NCBI GenBank assembly: GCA_028277515.1
Contig: JANQGC010000292.1
Span: 1 to 7,225 of the forward strand
Direction of reading: 5' to 3'
Source: Anaerolineae bacterium
Lineage (GTDB): Bacteria; Chloroflexota; Anaerolineae; Promineifilales; Promineifilaceae
DNA length: 7,225 bases
Position 1 is the stretch's first letter; every line of letters begins with the position of its first letter. The notes under the pieces were generated by a model. It was not told where the DNA came from. It searched no databases and saw only the letters and a program-made list of their open reading frames with translations. Shown here in pieces: positions 1-5,495 of the stretch. Made by a program: the position numbers and the translations under genes.

Positions 1-323
1 GATTGGCCGGGATCGGGCCAATCAAATGCCTCGATATCCAGCCAGTGCGGGTTCTCCCGATCAAACTGCACCGTTTGTCGCGTGGCCAGCAGCGCACCGG
101 GCAGCAGTTTGCGCACATTTGCCAAGGCTACGCGCAAGCTGTTTTTCGCTTTTTGCTGCGGATCTTCAGCCCAGAGCAAACCGGCCAACGATTCTCGGCT
201 GTGTACCTGGCTACTGGCCGCTAGATAGATGAGCAGTGCCCGCGCCTTGTCGGAAACGAAGTTATCAACCGGTTGGTCATGGAGCGTGACCTGTACTGGA
301 CCAAGGAGAAAAAGCTTGAGCAT
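1..323 (-). CDS. SARP/BTAD-type transcriptional regulator, N-terminal part (runs off left edge)
   Basis: An open frame on the minus strand starts at ATG 323 and continues past the window edge; 107 residues are visible. The protein opens with MLKLFLLGPVQVTL, the usual first strands of the winged-helix DNA-binding domain of SARP/BTAD regulators. It continues with DKARALLIYLA (25-35) and then SRESLAGLLW and KNSLRVALANVRKLL (42-74), which match the helix-turn-helix and recognition helix of this OmpR-like fold. WLDIEAF (94-100) looks like the entry into the bacterial transcriptional activation (BTAD) repeat domain. Full-length relatives in Chloroflexota are often large, with AAA/NACHT and TPR domains after BTAD, but that part is not in the window. 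ATG 323 is the first in-frame ATG after an in-frame TGA about 60 bases upstream. No clear Shine-Dalgarno sequence precedes it, so the message may be leaderless or weakly initiated. It is divergent from the methyltransferase and could regulate it (inference). Confidence 0.85.
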   Translation of the reverse strand, partial: MLKLFLLGPVQVTLHDQPVDNFVSDKARALLIYLAASSQVHSRESLAGLLWAEDPQQKAKNSLRVALANVRKLLPGALLATRQTVQFDRENPHWLDIEAFDWPDPGQ

Positions 324-375
324 AACGGGATCAGGGACATTCAGTCCATGTTTTGATACGGAGAGACCGAAGTTT

Positions 376-400
376 TTAAGTGACTGTCACCTCGACTTAA
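376..400. repeat. Degenerate copy of the GTGAC-N-GTCAC palindrome, upstream copy
   Basis: The core GTGAC-T-GTCAC lies at 380-390 and is flanked on the right by CT, as in the better-preserved copies at 1607-1643. The left arm reads AAGTGAC instead of AAGGTGAC. A second, outer inverted repeat (TTAAGT at 376-381 and ACTTAA at 395-400) encloses the core. It sits in the divergent spacer between the BTAD regulator and the methyltransferase. It resembles REP-type palindromes in size and intergenic position, and it could equally be an operator. Confidence 0.6.
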
Positions 401-466
401 TGATGAATTAACGGTTGTGATAACAATAGTATCAGAATCCAGCATGAGATGCAGAAAAGTATTTAA

Positions 467-473
467 TAAGGAG
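467..473 (+). promoter_or_regulatory. Ribosome binding site TAAGGAG that selects the methyltransferase start
   Basis: TAAGGAG ends at 473. ATG 476 is only 2 bases away, too close for normal initiation, whereas ATG 482 is 8 bases away, which is close to ideal. The start is therefore placed at 482, two codons inside the longest open frame. Confidence 0.7.
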
Positions 474-481
474 TTATGATC

Positions 482-1597
482 ATGCCTCATACAATACCCA
501 ATACCCTGTCCTTTGAAGAATCCACCCAACGTGACGCCTTCGTCGAACGCATCCTGGCGTCCGTCGGCGGTGCATTCGATGTTTTTATGATGCACATCGG
601 CCACAAGCTAGGCTTTTATAATACCCTTTCCGTTGGCGAGCCGCTGACTTCCAGTGAATTAGCCCAACAGACCGCAACCCAGGAACGGTATGTTCGTGAA
701 TGGCTGGAACAACAAACGGTTACCGGCATTTTGCAGGTCCTTAACCCGCAAGATGATGCCCATAAGCGACGCTTTTACCTGACACCAGCCCATGCCGAAG
801 TGTTGACTGAAGTAGACAGTCCTAATTATGTGCTGCCATTGGCGCCGCTGTTCGCCGGGGTGGTACGGCCGATTGACCAGCTCATTGAAGCCTTCAAAAA
901 TGGTGGCGGTGTCCCTTACCGGGAATATGGCGCTGATTTTAGGGAAGGACAAGGAGCGATCAACCGTGTGACTTTTCTACAAGATCTGCCTAACGAGTGG
1001 CTGCCCGCCATTCCCGATGTACATGCCCGCCTGCTGCAACATGATCCGCCGGCACGCGTGGCCGACATCGGCATGGGCGCCGGTTGGTCCAGCATCGGCA
1101 TCGCCCAGAATTATCCTGGGGTGGTTGTCGATGGCTTTGACAACGATGCCCCATCCGTGCAGATGGCTCGCCGCAATGCCGATCGTGCCGGTTTGAATGG
1201 TGCGGTTAATTTTCATGTGCGCGACGCCGGTGACCCCCAACTGGCCGGGAATTATGACCTGGTCCTGGCCCTGGAATGTGTCCATGACATGTCCGACCCG
1301 GTCGGGGCGCTGCGCAAGATGCGCCAGCTTGCCGGCGCAGACGGCGCGGTGATTATCGCCGACGAACGGGTTGGTGATGAGTTCACCCCGCAGGGCAACG
1401 ACGTGGAGTGGATGATGTATGGTTGGAGCGTGCTGCACTGCCTGCCCGTGGGCATGGCTGACGAGCATTCGGCGGGAACGGGCACGGTCATGCGCACCAG
1501 CACCCTACGCCGTTACGCGCATGAAGCGGGATTCCGCGAGGTGGAAGTGCTGCCTATCGACAATTTCTTCTTCCGAATTTATCGTCTGCACCAGTAA
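482..1597 (+). CDS. Class I SAM-dependent methyltransferase with N-terminal winged-helix domain (Rv2258c-like)
   Basis: A 371-residue soluble methyltransferase (numbering here counts from the upstream ATG at 476, so the chosen start is residue 3). Residues about 20-105 look like the winged-helix dimerisation domain of Rv2258c-like enzymes: helices around AFDVFMMHIGHKLGFYNTL, then LTSSELAQQT, YVREWLEQQ and the wing RRFYLTPAHAEVL. The catalytic Rossmann domain follows. Motif I is VADIGMGAGWSS (195-206), the acidic end of strand 2 is GFDNDAP (220-226), and the motif IV region is LALECVHDMSDP (264-275). The last strand is FFFRIYRL near the C-terminus. The methyl acceptor cannot be read from the sequence; related proteins are annotated as small-molecule or uncharacterised methyltransferases. 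The gene stands alone on the plus strand, divergent from the BTAD regulator and convergent with the exoprotein gene. GTGAC-N-GTCAC palindromes flank it on both sides. It appears intact. Confidence 0.9.
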   Translation: MPHTIPNTLSFEESTQRDAFVERILASVGGAFDVFMMHIGHKLGFYNTLSVGEPLTSSELAQQTATQERYVREWLEQQTVTGILQVLNPQDDAHKRRFYLTPAHAEVLTEVDSPNYVLPLAPLFAGVVRPIDQLIEAFKNGGGVPYREYGADFREGQGAINRVTFLQDLPNEWLPAIPDVHARLLQHDPPARVADIGMGAGWSSIGIAQNYPGVVVDGFDNDAPSVQMARRNADRAGLNGAVNFHVRDAGDPQLAGNYDLVLALECVHDMSDPVGALRKMRQLAGADGAVIIADERVGDEFTPQGNDVEWMMYGWSVLHCLPVGMADEHSAGTGTVMRTSTLRRYAHEAGFREVEVLPIDNFFFRIYRLHQ

Positions 1598-1606
1598 TTT
1601 GAAAAC

Positions 1607-1639
1607 AGGTGACAGTCGCCTTTAAGGTGACTGTCACCT
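1607..1639. terminator. Possible bidirectional hairpin between convergent genes
   Basis: Bases 1607-1620 can pair with 1626-1639 to give a 14-bp stem with a TTTAA loop. The only departure from Watson-Crick pairing is a G-U at 1618/1628 in the plus-strand RNA. The hairpin lies 10 bases after the methyltransferase stop and 17 bases beyond the exoprotein stop, a natural place to end both transcripts. It lacks a proper U-tract on either strand, so intrinsic termination is uncertain. Confidence 0.35.
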
Positions 1640-1643
1640 TAAA
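1607..1643. repeat. Paired palindromic repeats (REP/BIME-like)
   Basis: There are two units. Unit 1 (1607-1622) is AGGTGAC-A-GTCGCCTT. Unit 2 (1621-1643) is a perfect palindrome with 11-base arms, TTTAAGGTGAC and GTCACCTTAAA, around a single central T. The central base is A in unit 1 and T in unit 2, so the two lie in opposite orientation, as in BIME-type pairs. A related single copy lies at 376-400. The pair occupies the spacer between the two convergent genes. No transposase is present in the window. Confidence 0.75.
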
Positions 1644-1655
1644 GTGTAATGTCAT

Positions 1656-2666
1656 TTAGCGCAACGTCACCGCCCGCCTTCTCCAGACATACATTGATCC
1701 CAGCAATAATACAGCGATCAACCCGGCGGCAATCGGCAATGCAGCCCTGGTTATCGCAGCGCCTGATACATCGCTTAAGGTAATGGCCGTCGGTGTGAAG
1801 CATTTGAAACCAAGATTATCATATTTGGCCGAGCCTAAATCAGACACCTGCTGGTGATCGTGCCAGTATAGTTTGTCTTTAGAGATAGTGCTCTCCTGGG
1901 CGGTCCAGGCGCGCAGGCACCAATTGGATTGCGGCCCGGCAGCACTCAAACCCAGGTAGGTCCAGCGGATGCCGATCTGCAAATTGCCATTGACCACACG
2001 GGCGTATATTTCATCGGATGTGGCCAGATTATCCGACTCATAACCATCGTCGCTGCTGTCGAAATCGGATTGCTTCAGGTTATTGCCGCCGACATCGCCG
2101 TTGCCGTCGACAAATTCGGCCGTCAGCCAGGACTGTGTATCGGCATCTTGCCAATTTCCATTGATACCTACTTTGGCCTGCCAGCCGACATAAAAATCCC
2201 CCTGTTCATCACCATCGGTGTCAATTTCCAGGTAATGATTGTGCGTATCGGCATTGCTTGCTGATGACCAGGCATCGACATGATCCCACTGCACATAAAG
2301 CCAGGTTGTATCATTGTCAACAGTCAGGGTCTGGATGTCGGCCGTGCGCGCCGGCCCATAATTGGCGTCGTTATTATAATTGAGCGTTTCATAAAGATCC
2401 CAATTGCCCGCGCCGTCATTGCCATAATTTTGACAGACAGTCCCTCCGTCGCTGGAGGTTTCCGCATCAGATTGAGCGTTGATGCCCGAACAATCAGCAA
2501 AATCAGTCCCGGTCGCCGGGTTCCAATCCGGAGGGGCGGCGCTTGGTTCGGCCAGGGCCGAATGGCTGGGACTTAGGATAATAATCGAAACTAAAAAAAG
2601 CAGGAAAAAAGAAAATATAAGCCTGGGGACAACCTGTCGAACTATTTGATCAGTAAATTGTTGCAT
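1656..2666 (-). CDS. Secreted Asp/Asn-rich protein with C-terminal membrane anchor, possibly CBM9/DOMON-like
   Basis: A 336-residue envelope protein of unknown function. The N-terminus is a long Sec signal peptide with arginines at 10 and 15, a hydrophobic core at 16-31 and a likely cleavage after ALA (37-39). The mature part is rich in Asp, Asn, Gly and Trp. TLYVQW-type strands are visible near 120-130. The acidic loop DTDGDEQGD (149-157) resembles a calcium-binding DxDxDG loop. NGNLQIGIRWTYLGL (226-240) resembles the closing strands of CBM9/DOMON-like beta-sandwich domains. Cysteines at 59, 78, 250 and 289 could form two disulfides. The C-terminus has TPTAITLSDVSG (291-302), a hydrophobic segment at about 308-327 and then WRRR, a stop-transfer or sorting-type anchor seen on many exoproteins. 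A strong ribosome binding site precedes ATG 2666. The domain assignment is tentative; surface exposure is well supported. Confidence 0.75.
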   Translation of the reverse strand: MQQFTDQIVRQVVPRLIFSFFLLFLVSIIILSPSHSALAEPSAAPPDWNPATGTDFADCSGINAQSDAETSSDGGTVCQNYGNDGAGNWDLYETLNYNNDANYGPARTADIQTLTVDNDTTWLYVQWDHVDAWSSASNADTHNHYLEIDTDGDEQGDFYVGWQAKVGINGNWQDADTQSWLTAEFVDGNGDVGGNNLKQSDFDSSDDGYESDNLATSDEIYARVVNGNLQIGIRWTYLGLSAAGPQSNWCLRAWTAQESTISKDKLYWHDHQQVSDLGSAKYDNLGFKCFTPTAITLSDVSGAAITRAALPIAAGLIAVLLLGSMYVWRRRAVTLR

Positions 2667-2670
2667 GGAA

Positions 2671-2677
2671 ACCTCCT
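2671..2677 (-). promoter_or_regulatory. Ribosome binding site AGGAGGT of the exoprotein gene
   Basis: On the minus strand AGGAGGT lies 4 bases before ATG 2666. It is an almost complete anti-16S match and supports this start, which also gives a well-formed signal peptide. Confidence 0.75.
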
Positions 2678-2742
2678 ACTGTCATCGAAAACAAGCGGGC
2701 AACGGTGCAGAACAAGGGAGCGTCGAACTGATATATGAAAGC

Positions 2743-2748
2743 ATTATA
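2743..2748 (-). promoter_or_regulatory. Candidate -10 element (TATAAT) for the exoprotein gene
   Basis: A consensus TATAAT on the minus strand lies about 80 bases upstream of ATG 2666 in the 140-base spacer after the glycosyltransferase stop. The best -35 position at 17-base spacing (TAAAAT) is poor, so the call rests mainly on the perfect -10 box and its location. Confidence 0.4.
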
Positions 2749-2806
2749 CTATAGAAAAGTAGGGGATTTTATTACAGTTTGGTTGGGGTTTGGTTATAAT
2801 TACGGG

Positions 2807-4492
2807 CTATTGACGTTTAATAATATGATAAAGAATCCCCTTGATTTCCAATATTTCTCTGCTTTGTGCTTTCACAGTTTCCCATTCCTGGCTTTGCAGC
2901 AGCGTTTTATCCTGGTAATCGGCCGTATCCAGCAGCGTAATCTGAAACGTCTCCTGGGCAAGCGGGTGTAAAATATCGGCCATCTCTTCCGTATAGTGGG
3001 GCCAAAACGGTTCGCCCCAGGGACCGCCTTCAAGAAGGAGGACGTAATCAACCGGCTGGGCGAGGATGGCGTTTCTTAACTCGGCAATGTTTTTGTCGGA
3101 GGGTTGGCTGACCAGGGAGGCAGGCATGCGGGCCGTTGCGATGTCGTCCGGCAGGCGTTCATAAGTTGTGGCTTGCTCCCAGGTGATCAGTTTTGGGCTG
3201 AACTGATCCCAATAATTGAGCACATAGAAGCGCCGGCCGTCGGGAATGACCGCATGTACCCAATCCAAAATCTGTAAGGCGTTCGGGTCGGTTTCATATT
3301 CAACCTCAAGCAGGGAGGGGTAAGTGTTAAAACGCTGCCAAAGGGTGGGTAGGCTGAGCAAACCAATGAAGAGAAAGAGAAGGATACCCAGGTAGGATGT
3401 AGTTCGCATAGTGATATTGGCTGCCCCTCTTTTGGCCACTAACCAGGAGAGCAGCAGCCCACTCAGCAAATGGACCGCAGGTACGATAGTCACGATAAAC
3501 CGGGGATTTTTGGGTAAGTTCACGGTCATCACCGCCATACCAACCAGGAAGTAGATTAAAAGGAGTCTGACCCCCAGGTTCGACCATTGGCTTGTCGCCC
3601 AAATGAGTCCGGCGAGGGTGATCAAGGAGAACAAGGGGGAGGGGGCCTGGTGCAAAATGATGCTGCGCGGGTAAAATAGCAGATTGTCCGGCGTAATCCA
3701 GGGTTGGCCCGGTGGTTGGGCGCCGGCATAAGCGCCAAATTGGGCCAGGTTGCCCGGACGGGCAAACCAGATGAGCAGGATCAGCAGGAAAGGACCAAGA
3801 AGCCATAACCAACGCCGGGCCAGGTGCCGGGTACTTTGAAAGTGCCTCCTACCCATTAGCGAAAGTTCCATCAGGCCCAGCGCCCCAACGGCGATAACGC
3901 CGTAGGTAAACTTTGTGAAAAAAGTTAAGGTTAACAACAGGCCGGCTAGGCTTAGATTGAGTGGTGCCGGTCGTTTCAATGAGCGAAAATATAACCAAAG
4001 AAAAGCGAAAGTAGCCAGCAGGCCGGGCGCTTCCATCATCACCTGGGCTGAATTAACTAGCAGGGGTTGGATGGTCAGGGTCAGGATAACGGCCGTCAAT
4101 CCGGCCAGCCAACCATATCGTTGATCAATTTCCCGCGCCAGAAAATAGATGACGATGCAGGCCAGGACCAGCGATGCCAAAGAGAAAAAGCGGGCGGTTA
4201 GTACGGTCGGGCCGAATATCAGGTAGGCAACAGCCTTGAGCCAGGAAAAGCCGGGCGGATAAAAGGCCTGCCCCCACAATTCGCTGAAAAAGCCCGCGGC
4301 ATCCCCGGCGCGCAGTTCCAGAAACAGAGCCAGCGCCCCATTGGCATGGTTGCCCTCGTCGAAATCGAAGGGGTAATCCTGGAAGGCGATAATCTGCCGG
4401 CCGATAAAAAAGGCCATGCCGAGAGTAATCAGTATGACCAGCAGCAATGAGAGCCATTGGGCTTTTTTATGCTGCTGGATAAATTTTGTCAT
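2807..4492 (-). CDS. GT39/ArnT-like integral membrane glycosyltransferase (GT-C fold)
   Basis: A 561-residue polytopic membrane protein of the PMT/ArnT superfamily. These enzymes transfer a sugar from a polyprenyl-phosphate donor to protein, lipid or glycan on the outer face of the membrane. The first helix lies at about 13-31. It is followed by the external loop DFDEGNHANGAL (43-54), whose Asp-Glu pair is the catalytic signature of the family. YPPG (78-81) matches the conserved loop after it. MMEAPG (152-157) carries a second conserved acidic residue, and TKFTYG (193-198) and KNPRF (328-332) fit further conserved loops. About ten hydrophobic helices run to residue 380. A soluble tail of about 175 residues follows and is predicted to be outside the membrane. 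Donor and acceptor cannot be deduced. The start at ATG 4492 has no obvious ribosome binding site. The retropepsin stop lies 41 bases upstream on the same strand, so read-through from that unit is possible. Confidence 0.85.
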   Translation of the reverse strand: MTKFIQQHKKAQWLSLLLVILITLGMAFFIGRQIIAFQDYPFDFDEGNHANGALALFLELRAGDAAGFFSELWGQAFYPPGFSWLKAVAYLIFGPTVLTARFFSLASLVLACIVIYFLAREIDQRYGWLAGLTAVILTLTIQPLLVNSAQVMMEAPGLLATFAFLWLYFRSLKRPAPLNLSLAGLLLTLTFFTKFTYGVIAVGALGLMELSLMGRRHFQSTRHLARRWLWLLGPFLLILLIWFARPGNLAQFGAYAGAQPPGQPWITPDNLLFYPRSIILHQAPSPLFSLITLAGLIWATSQWSNLGVRLLLIYFLVGMAVMTVNLPKNPRFIVTIVPAVHLLSGLLLSWLVAKRGAANITMRTTSYLGILLFLFIGLLSLPTLWQRFNTYPSLLEVEYETDPNALQILDWVHAVIPDGRRFYVLNYWDQFSPKLITWEQATTYERLPDDIATARMPASLVSQPSDKNIAELRNAILAQPVDYVLLLEGGPWGEPFWPHYTEEMADILHPLAQETFQITLLDTADYQDKTLLQSQEWETVKAQSREILEIKGILYHIIKRQ

Positions 4493-4533
4493 AATTATCT
4501 ATGATTGGGTTCCCCGAATTCCAACTCAATGAT

Positions 4534-4926
4534 TTATTTAATTAGAACTTCTACCACGTTAGCCGGACCATTTAGAGTAATTTCCAATTGGTTCATTACA
4601 TCTCGACCGACAATGGATTCAATACCTTCCCTCATAGCAACAGCTTGTATTCCAGATATGGTAAAGGCACCGATATGAATTGAGACCAAATATGTATCTA
4701 CCTCAATTCGGTGACCAGTTGCCCCACGCATAAAGCGGGTTTCAAGATATCGAGCACCAACCTTTGTGAGTACGTTGATGGGGAGCATAGTTGCATCAGC
4801 ACCGGAATCCAACAAAGCGGATAGTGATTCCTGATTATCGTGATTGTTTAGATAGGAGACTCCTATTTCAATTAATGGTGCAGCAGGATCAAAATTTGAG
4901 TCGTACGAAAATGATAATATCGACAT
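4534..4926 (-). CDS. Small retropepsin-like aspartic protease
   Basis: A 130-residue single-domain protein with the retroviral aspartyl protease signature ALLDSGADATMLP (37-49); D40 is the predicted catalytic residue, in DSG form. SIVGRDVMNQLEITLNG (104-120) matches the second signature (hydrophobic-hydrophobic-Gly) near the end of the fold. One such domain carries half of an active site, so the enzyme should act as a homodimer like other retropepsins. No signal peptide or membrane segment is present, so it is likely cytoplasmic. Its ATG follows the stop of the RHH-DUF5678 gene after 3 bases and has no clear ribosome binding site of its own, which points to translational coupling. The substrate is unknown; the partner protein upstream is an obvious candidate (inference). 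Base composition is more AT-rich than in the two-component genes. Confidence 0.82.
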   Translation of the reverse strand: MSILSFSYDSNFDPAAPLIEIGVSYLNNHDNQESLSALLDSGADATMLPINVLTKVGARYLETRFMRGATGHRIEVDTYLVSIHIGAFTISGIQAVAMREGIESIVGRDVMNQLEITLNGPANVVEVLIK

Positions 4927-4929
4927 TGT

Positions 4930-5310
4930 TTATAGTATTCGAGGTGAACGTACTTGAATAACTGGATCAGCTTCAGGTGATACCAATTTTATTAATACCG
5001 TTTCATACGGATATTTCTCGTCGATTCGCGAAGCCAAAGCAAGACGGTTTGGATCATGATCGATTAGCTGTCCATTGCAGATCGCGACGTATTCTGTGGC
5101 GTATTTTGACAATAGGCTCTCGTACATGTCCCAGAAAGCAGATTGTTCTCTCTCCATTTGCTTTCTTTGTAGGCTAACATACGTAGCCGGGAATGTTTGG
5201 ATTAACACATCATGGAAAACATCTGAGATTGACCTTTTTTCTTGTTTGGCTATCTCTTGCGCTTGTTGGTAAATATAATCAGGGATGTTCAATTCAATTT
5301 TTGTTCCCAT
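4930..5310 (-). CDS. Ribbon-helix-helix/DUF5678 protein
   Basis: A 126-residue protein with two parts. Residues 3-40 read TKIELNIPDYIYQQAQEIA followed by KRSISDVFHDVL, the strand-helix-helix layout of ribbon-helix-helix (Arc/MetJ-type) DNA-binding or dimerisation domains. A charged linker (about 48-68) leads to KYATEYVAICNGQLIDHDPN (69-88) and a strand ending in TVLIKLVSP (104-112). This corresponds to DUF5678, a short module of unknown function whose hallmark is YVAI-x-NGQ-x-I-x-H. It is first in a two-gene unit with the retropepsin. A ribosome binding site and a consensus -10 box precede it. An RHH protein heading a tight pair often autoregulates its own promoter, as antitoxins do; that is an inference here. 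Confidence 0.75.
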   Translation of the reverse strand: MGTKIELNIPDYIYQQAQEIAKQEKRSISDVFHDVLIQTFPATYVSLQRKQMEREQSAFWDMYESLLSKYATEYVAICNGQLIDHDPNRLALASRIDEKYPYETVLIKLVSPEADPVIQVRSPRIL

Positions 5311-5317
5311 TCGGTAT

Positions 5318-5321
5318 CTCC
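5318..5321 (-). promoter_or_regulatory. Ribosome binding site GGAG of the RHH-DUF5678 gene
   Basis: On the minus strand GGAG lies 7 bases before ATG 5310, in an otherwise A/T-rich leader. This supports the chosen start. Confidence 0.65.
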
Positions 5322-5342
5322 AAATTTTTAATTTTGTAAGCT

Positions 5343-5348
5343 ATTATA
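5343..5348 (-). promoter_or_regulatory. Candidate -10 element (TATAAT) for the RHH-DUF5678/retropepsin unit
   Basis: A consensus TATAAT on the minus strand lies 32 bases upstream of ATG 5310 and would give a leader of roughly 25 bases containing the GGAG site. The sequence 17 bases further upstream (GTATAT) is a poor -35 match, as expected for a promoter that is weak or needs an activator. Confidence 0.5.
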
Positions 5349-5473
5349 TCTCAGCCTGATTAAAAATATACCAGGCCACACTTGATTGTCATGATATAAT
5401 TGGCAGAACTTTGGGCAATCACTAGCTCATGATACCGGATGTTCTGGTCATAAAATTCTCAATTTGTGAAGAG

Positions 5474-5495
5474 AAGCAAATCAGGCAATTTGCTT
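5474..5495 (-). terminator. Weak hairpin at the end of the two-component operon
   Basis: An 8-bp inverted repeat (AAGCAAAT at 5474-5481 and ATTTGCTT at 5488-5495) with a 6-base loop starts at the last base of the kinase stop codon. On the minus strand it is followed by CTCTTC rather than a U-tract, and the stem is AT-rich, so it is a weak candidate for intrinsic termination. Confidence 0.35.

Noticed and set aside
415..426. Lac-operator-like string TTGTGATAACAA before the methyltransferase
   Set aside because: The arms are only 4 bases and the resemblance to the lac operator is partial; no LacI-type gene is nearby. Not strong enough to call an operator.
341..604. Minus-strand open frame of 87 codons across the divergent spacer and the start of the methyltransferase
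   Set aside because: It overlaps the well-supported methyltransferase start, has no recognisable domain and runs through the palindrome; it is a chance frame.
977..1468. 163-codon minus-strand frame inside the methyltransferase
   Set aside because: It lies opposite the conserved Rossmann domain, has His/Gly/Ile composition typical of antisense translation, and has no start signal.
2795..2800. Plus-strand TATAAT between the exoprotein and glycosyltransferase genes
   Set aside because: No -35 match at proper spacing and no plus-strand gene downstream; expected by chance in AT-rich spacer DNA.
3327..3812. 161-codon minus-strand frame inside the glycosyltransferase
   Set aside because: It is an alternative frame of the glycosyltransferase helices, Pro/Gly-rich without any motif; the main frame shows the family signatures throughout.
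4494..4524. Possible promoter (TTGGAA and GATAAT) just before the glycosyltransferase
   Set aside because: With a 19-base spacer the start of transcription would fall inside the first codons; with 17 bases the -10 (TAGATA) is poor.
5395..5400. Plus-strand TATAAT in the spacer after the kinase gene
   Set aside because: No -35 element at the right distance and only antisense sequence of the kinase downstream.
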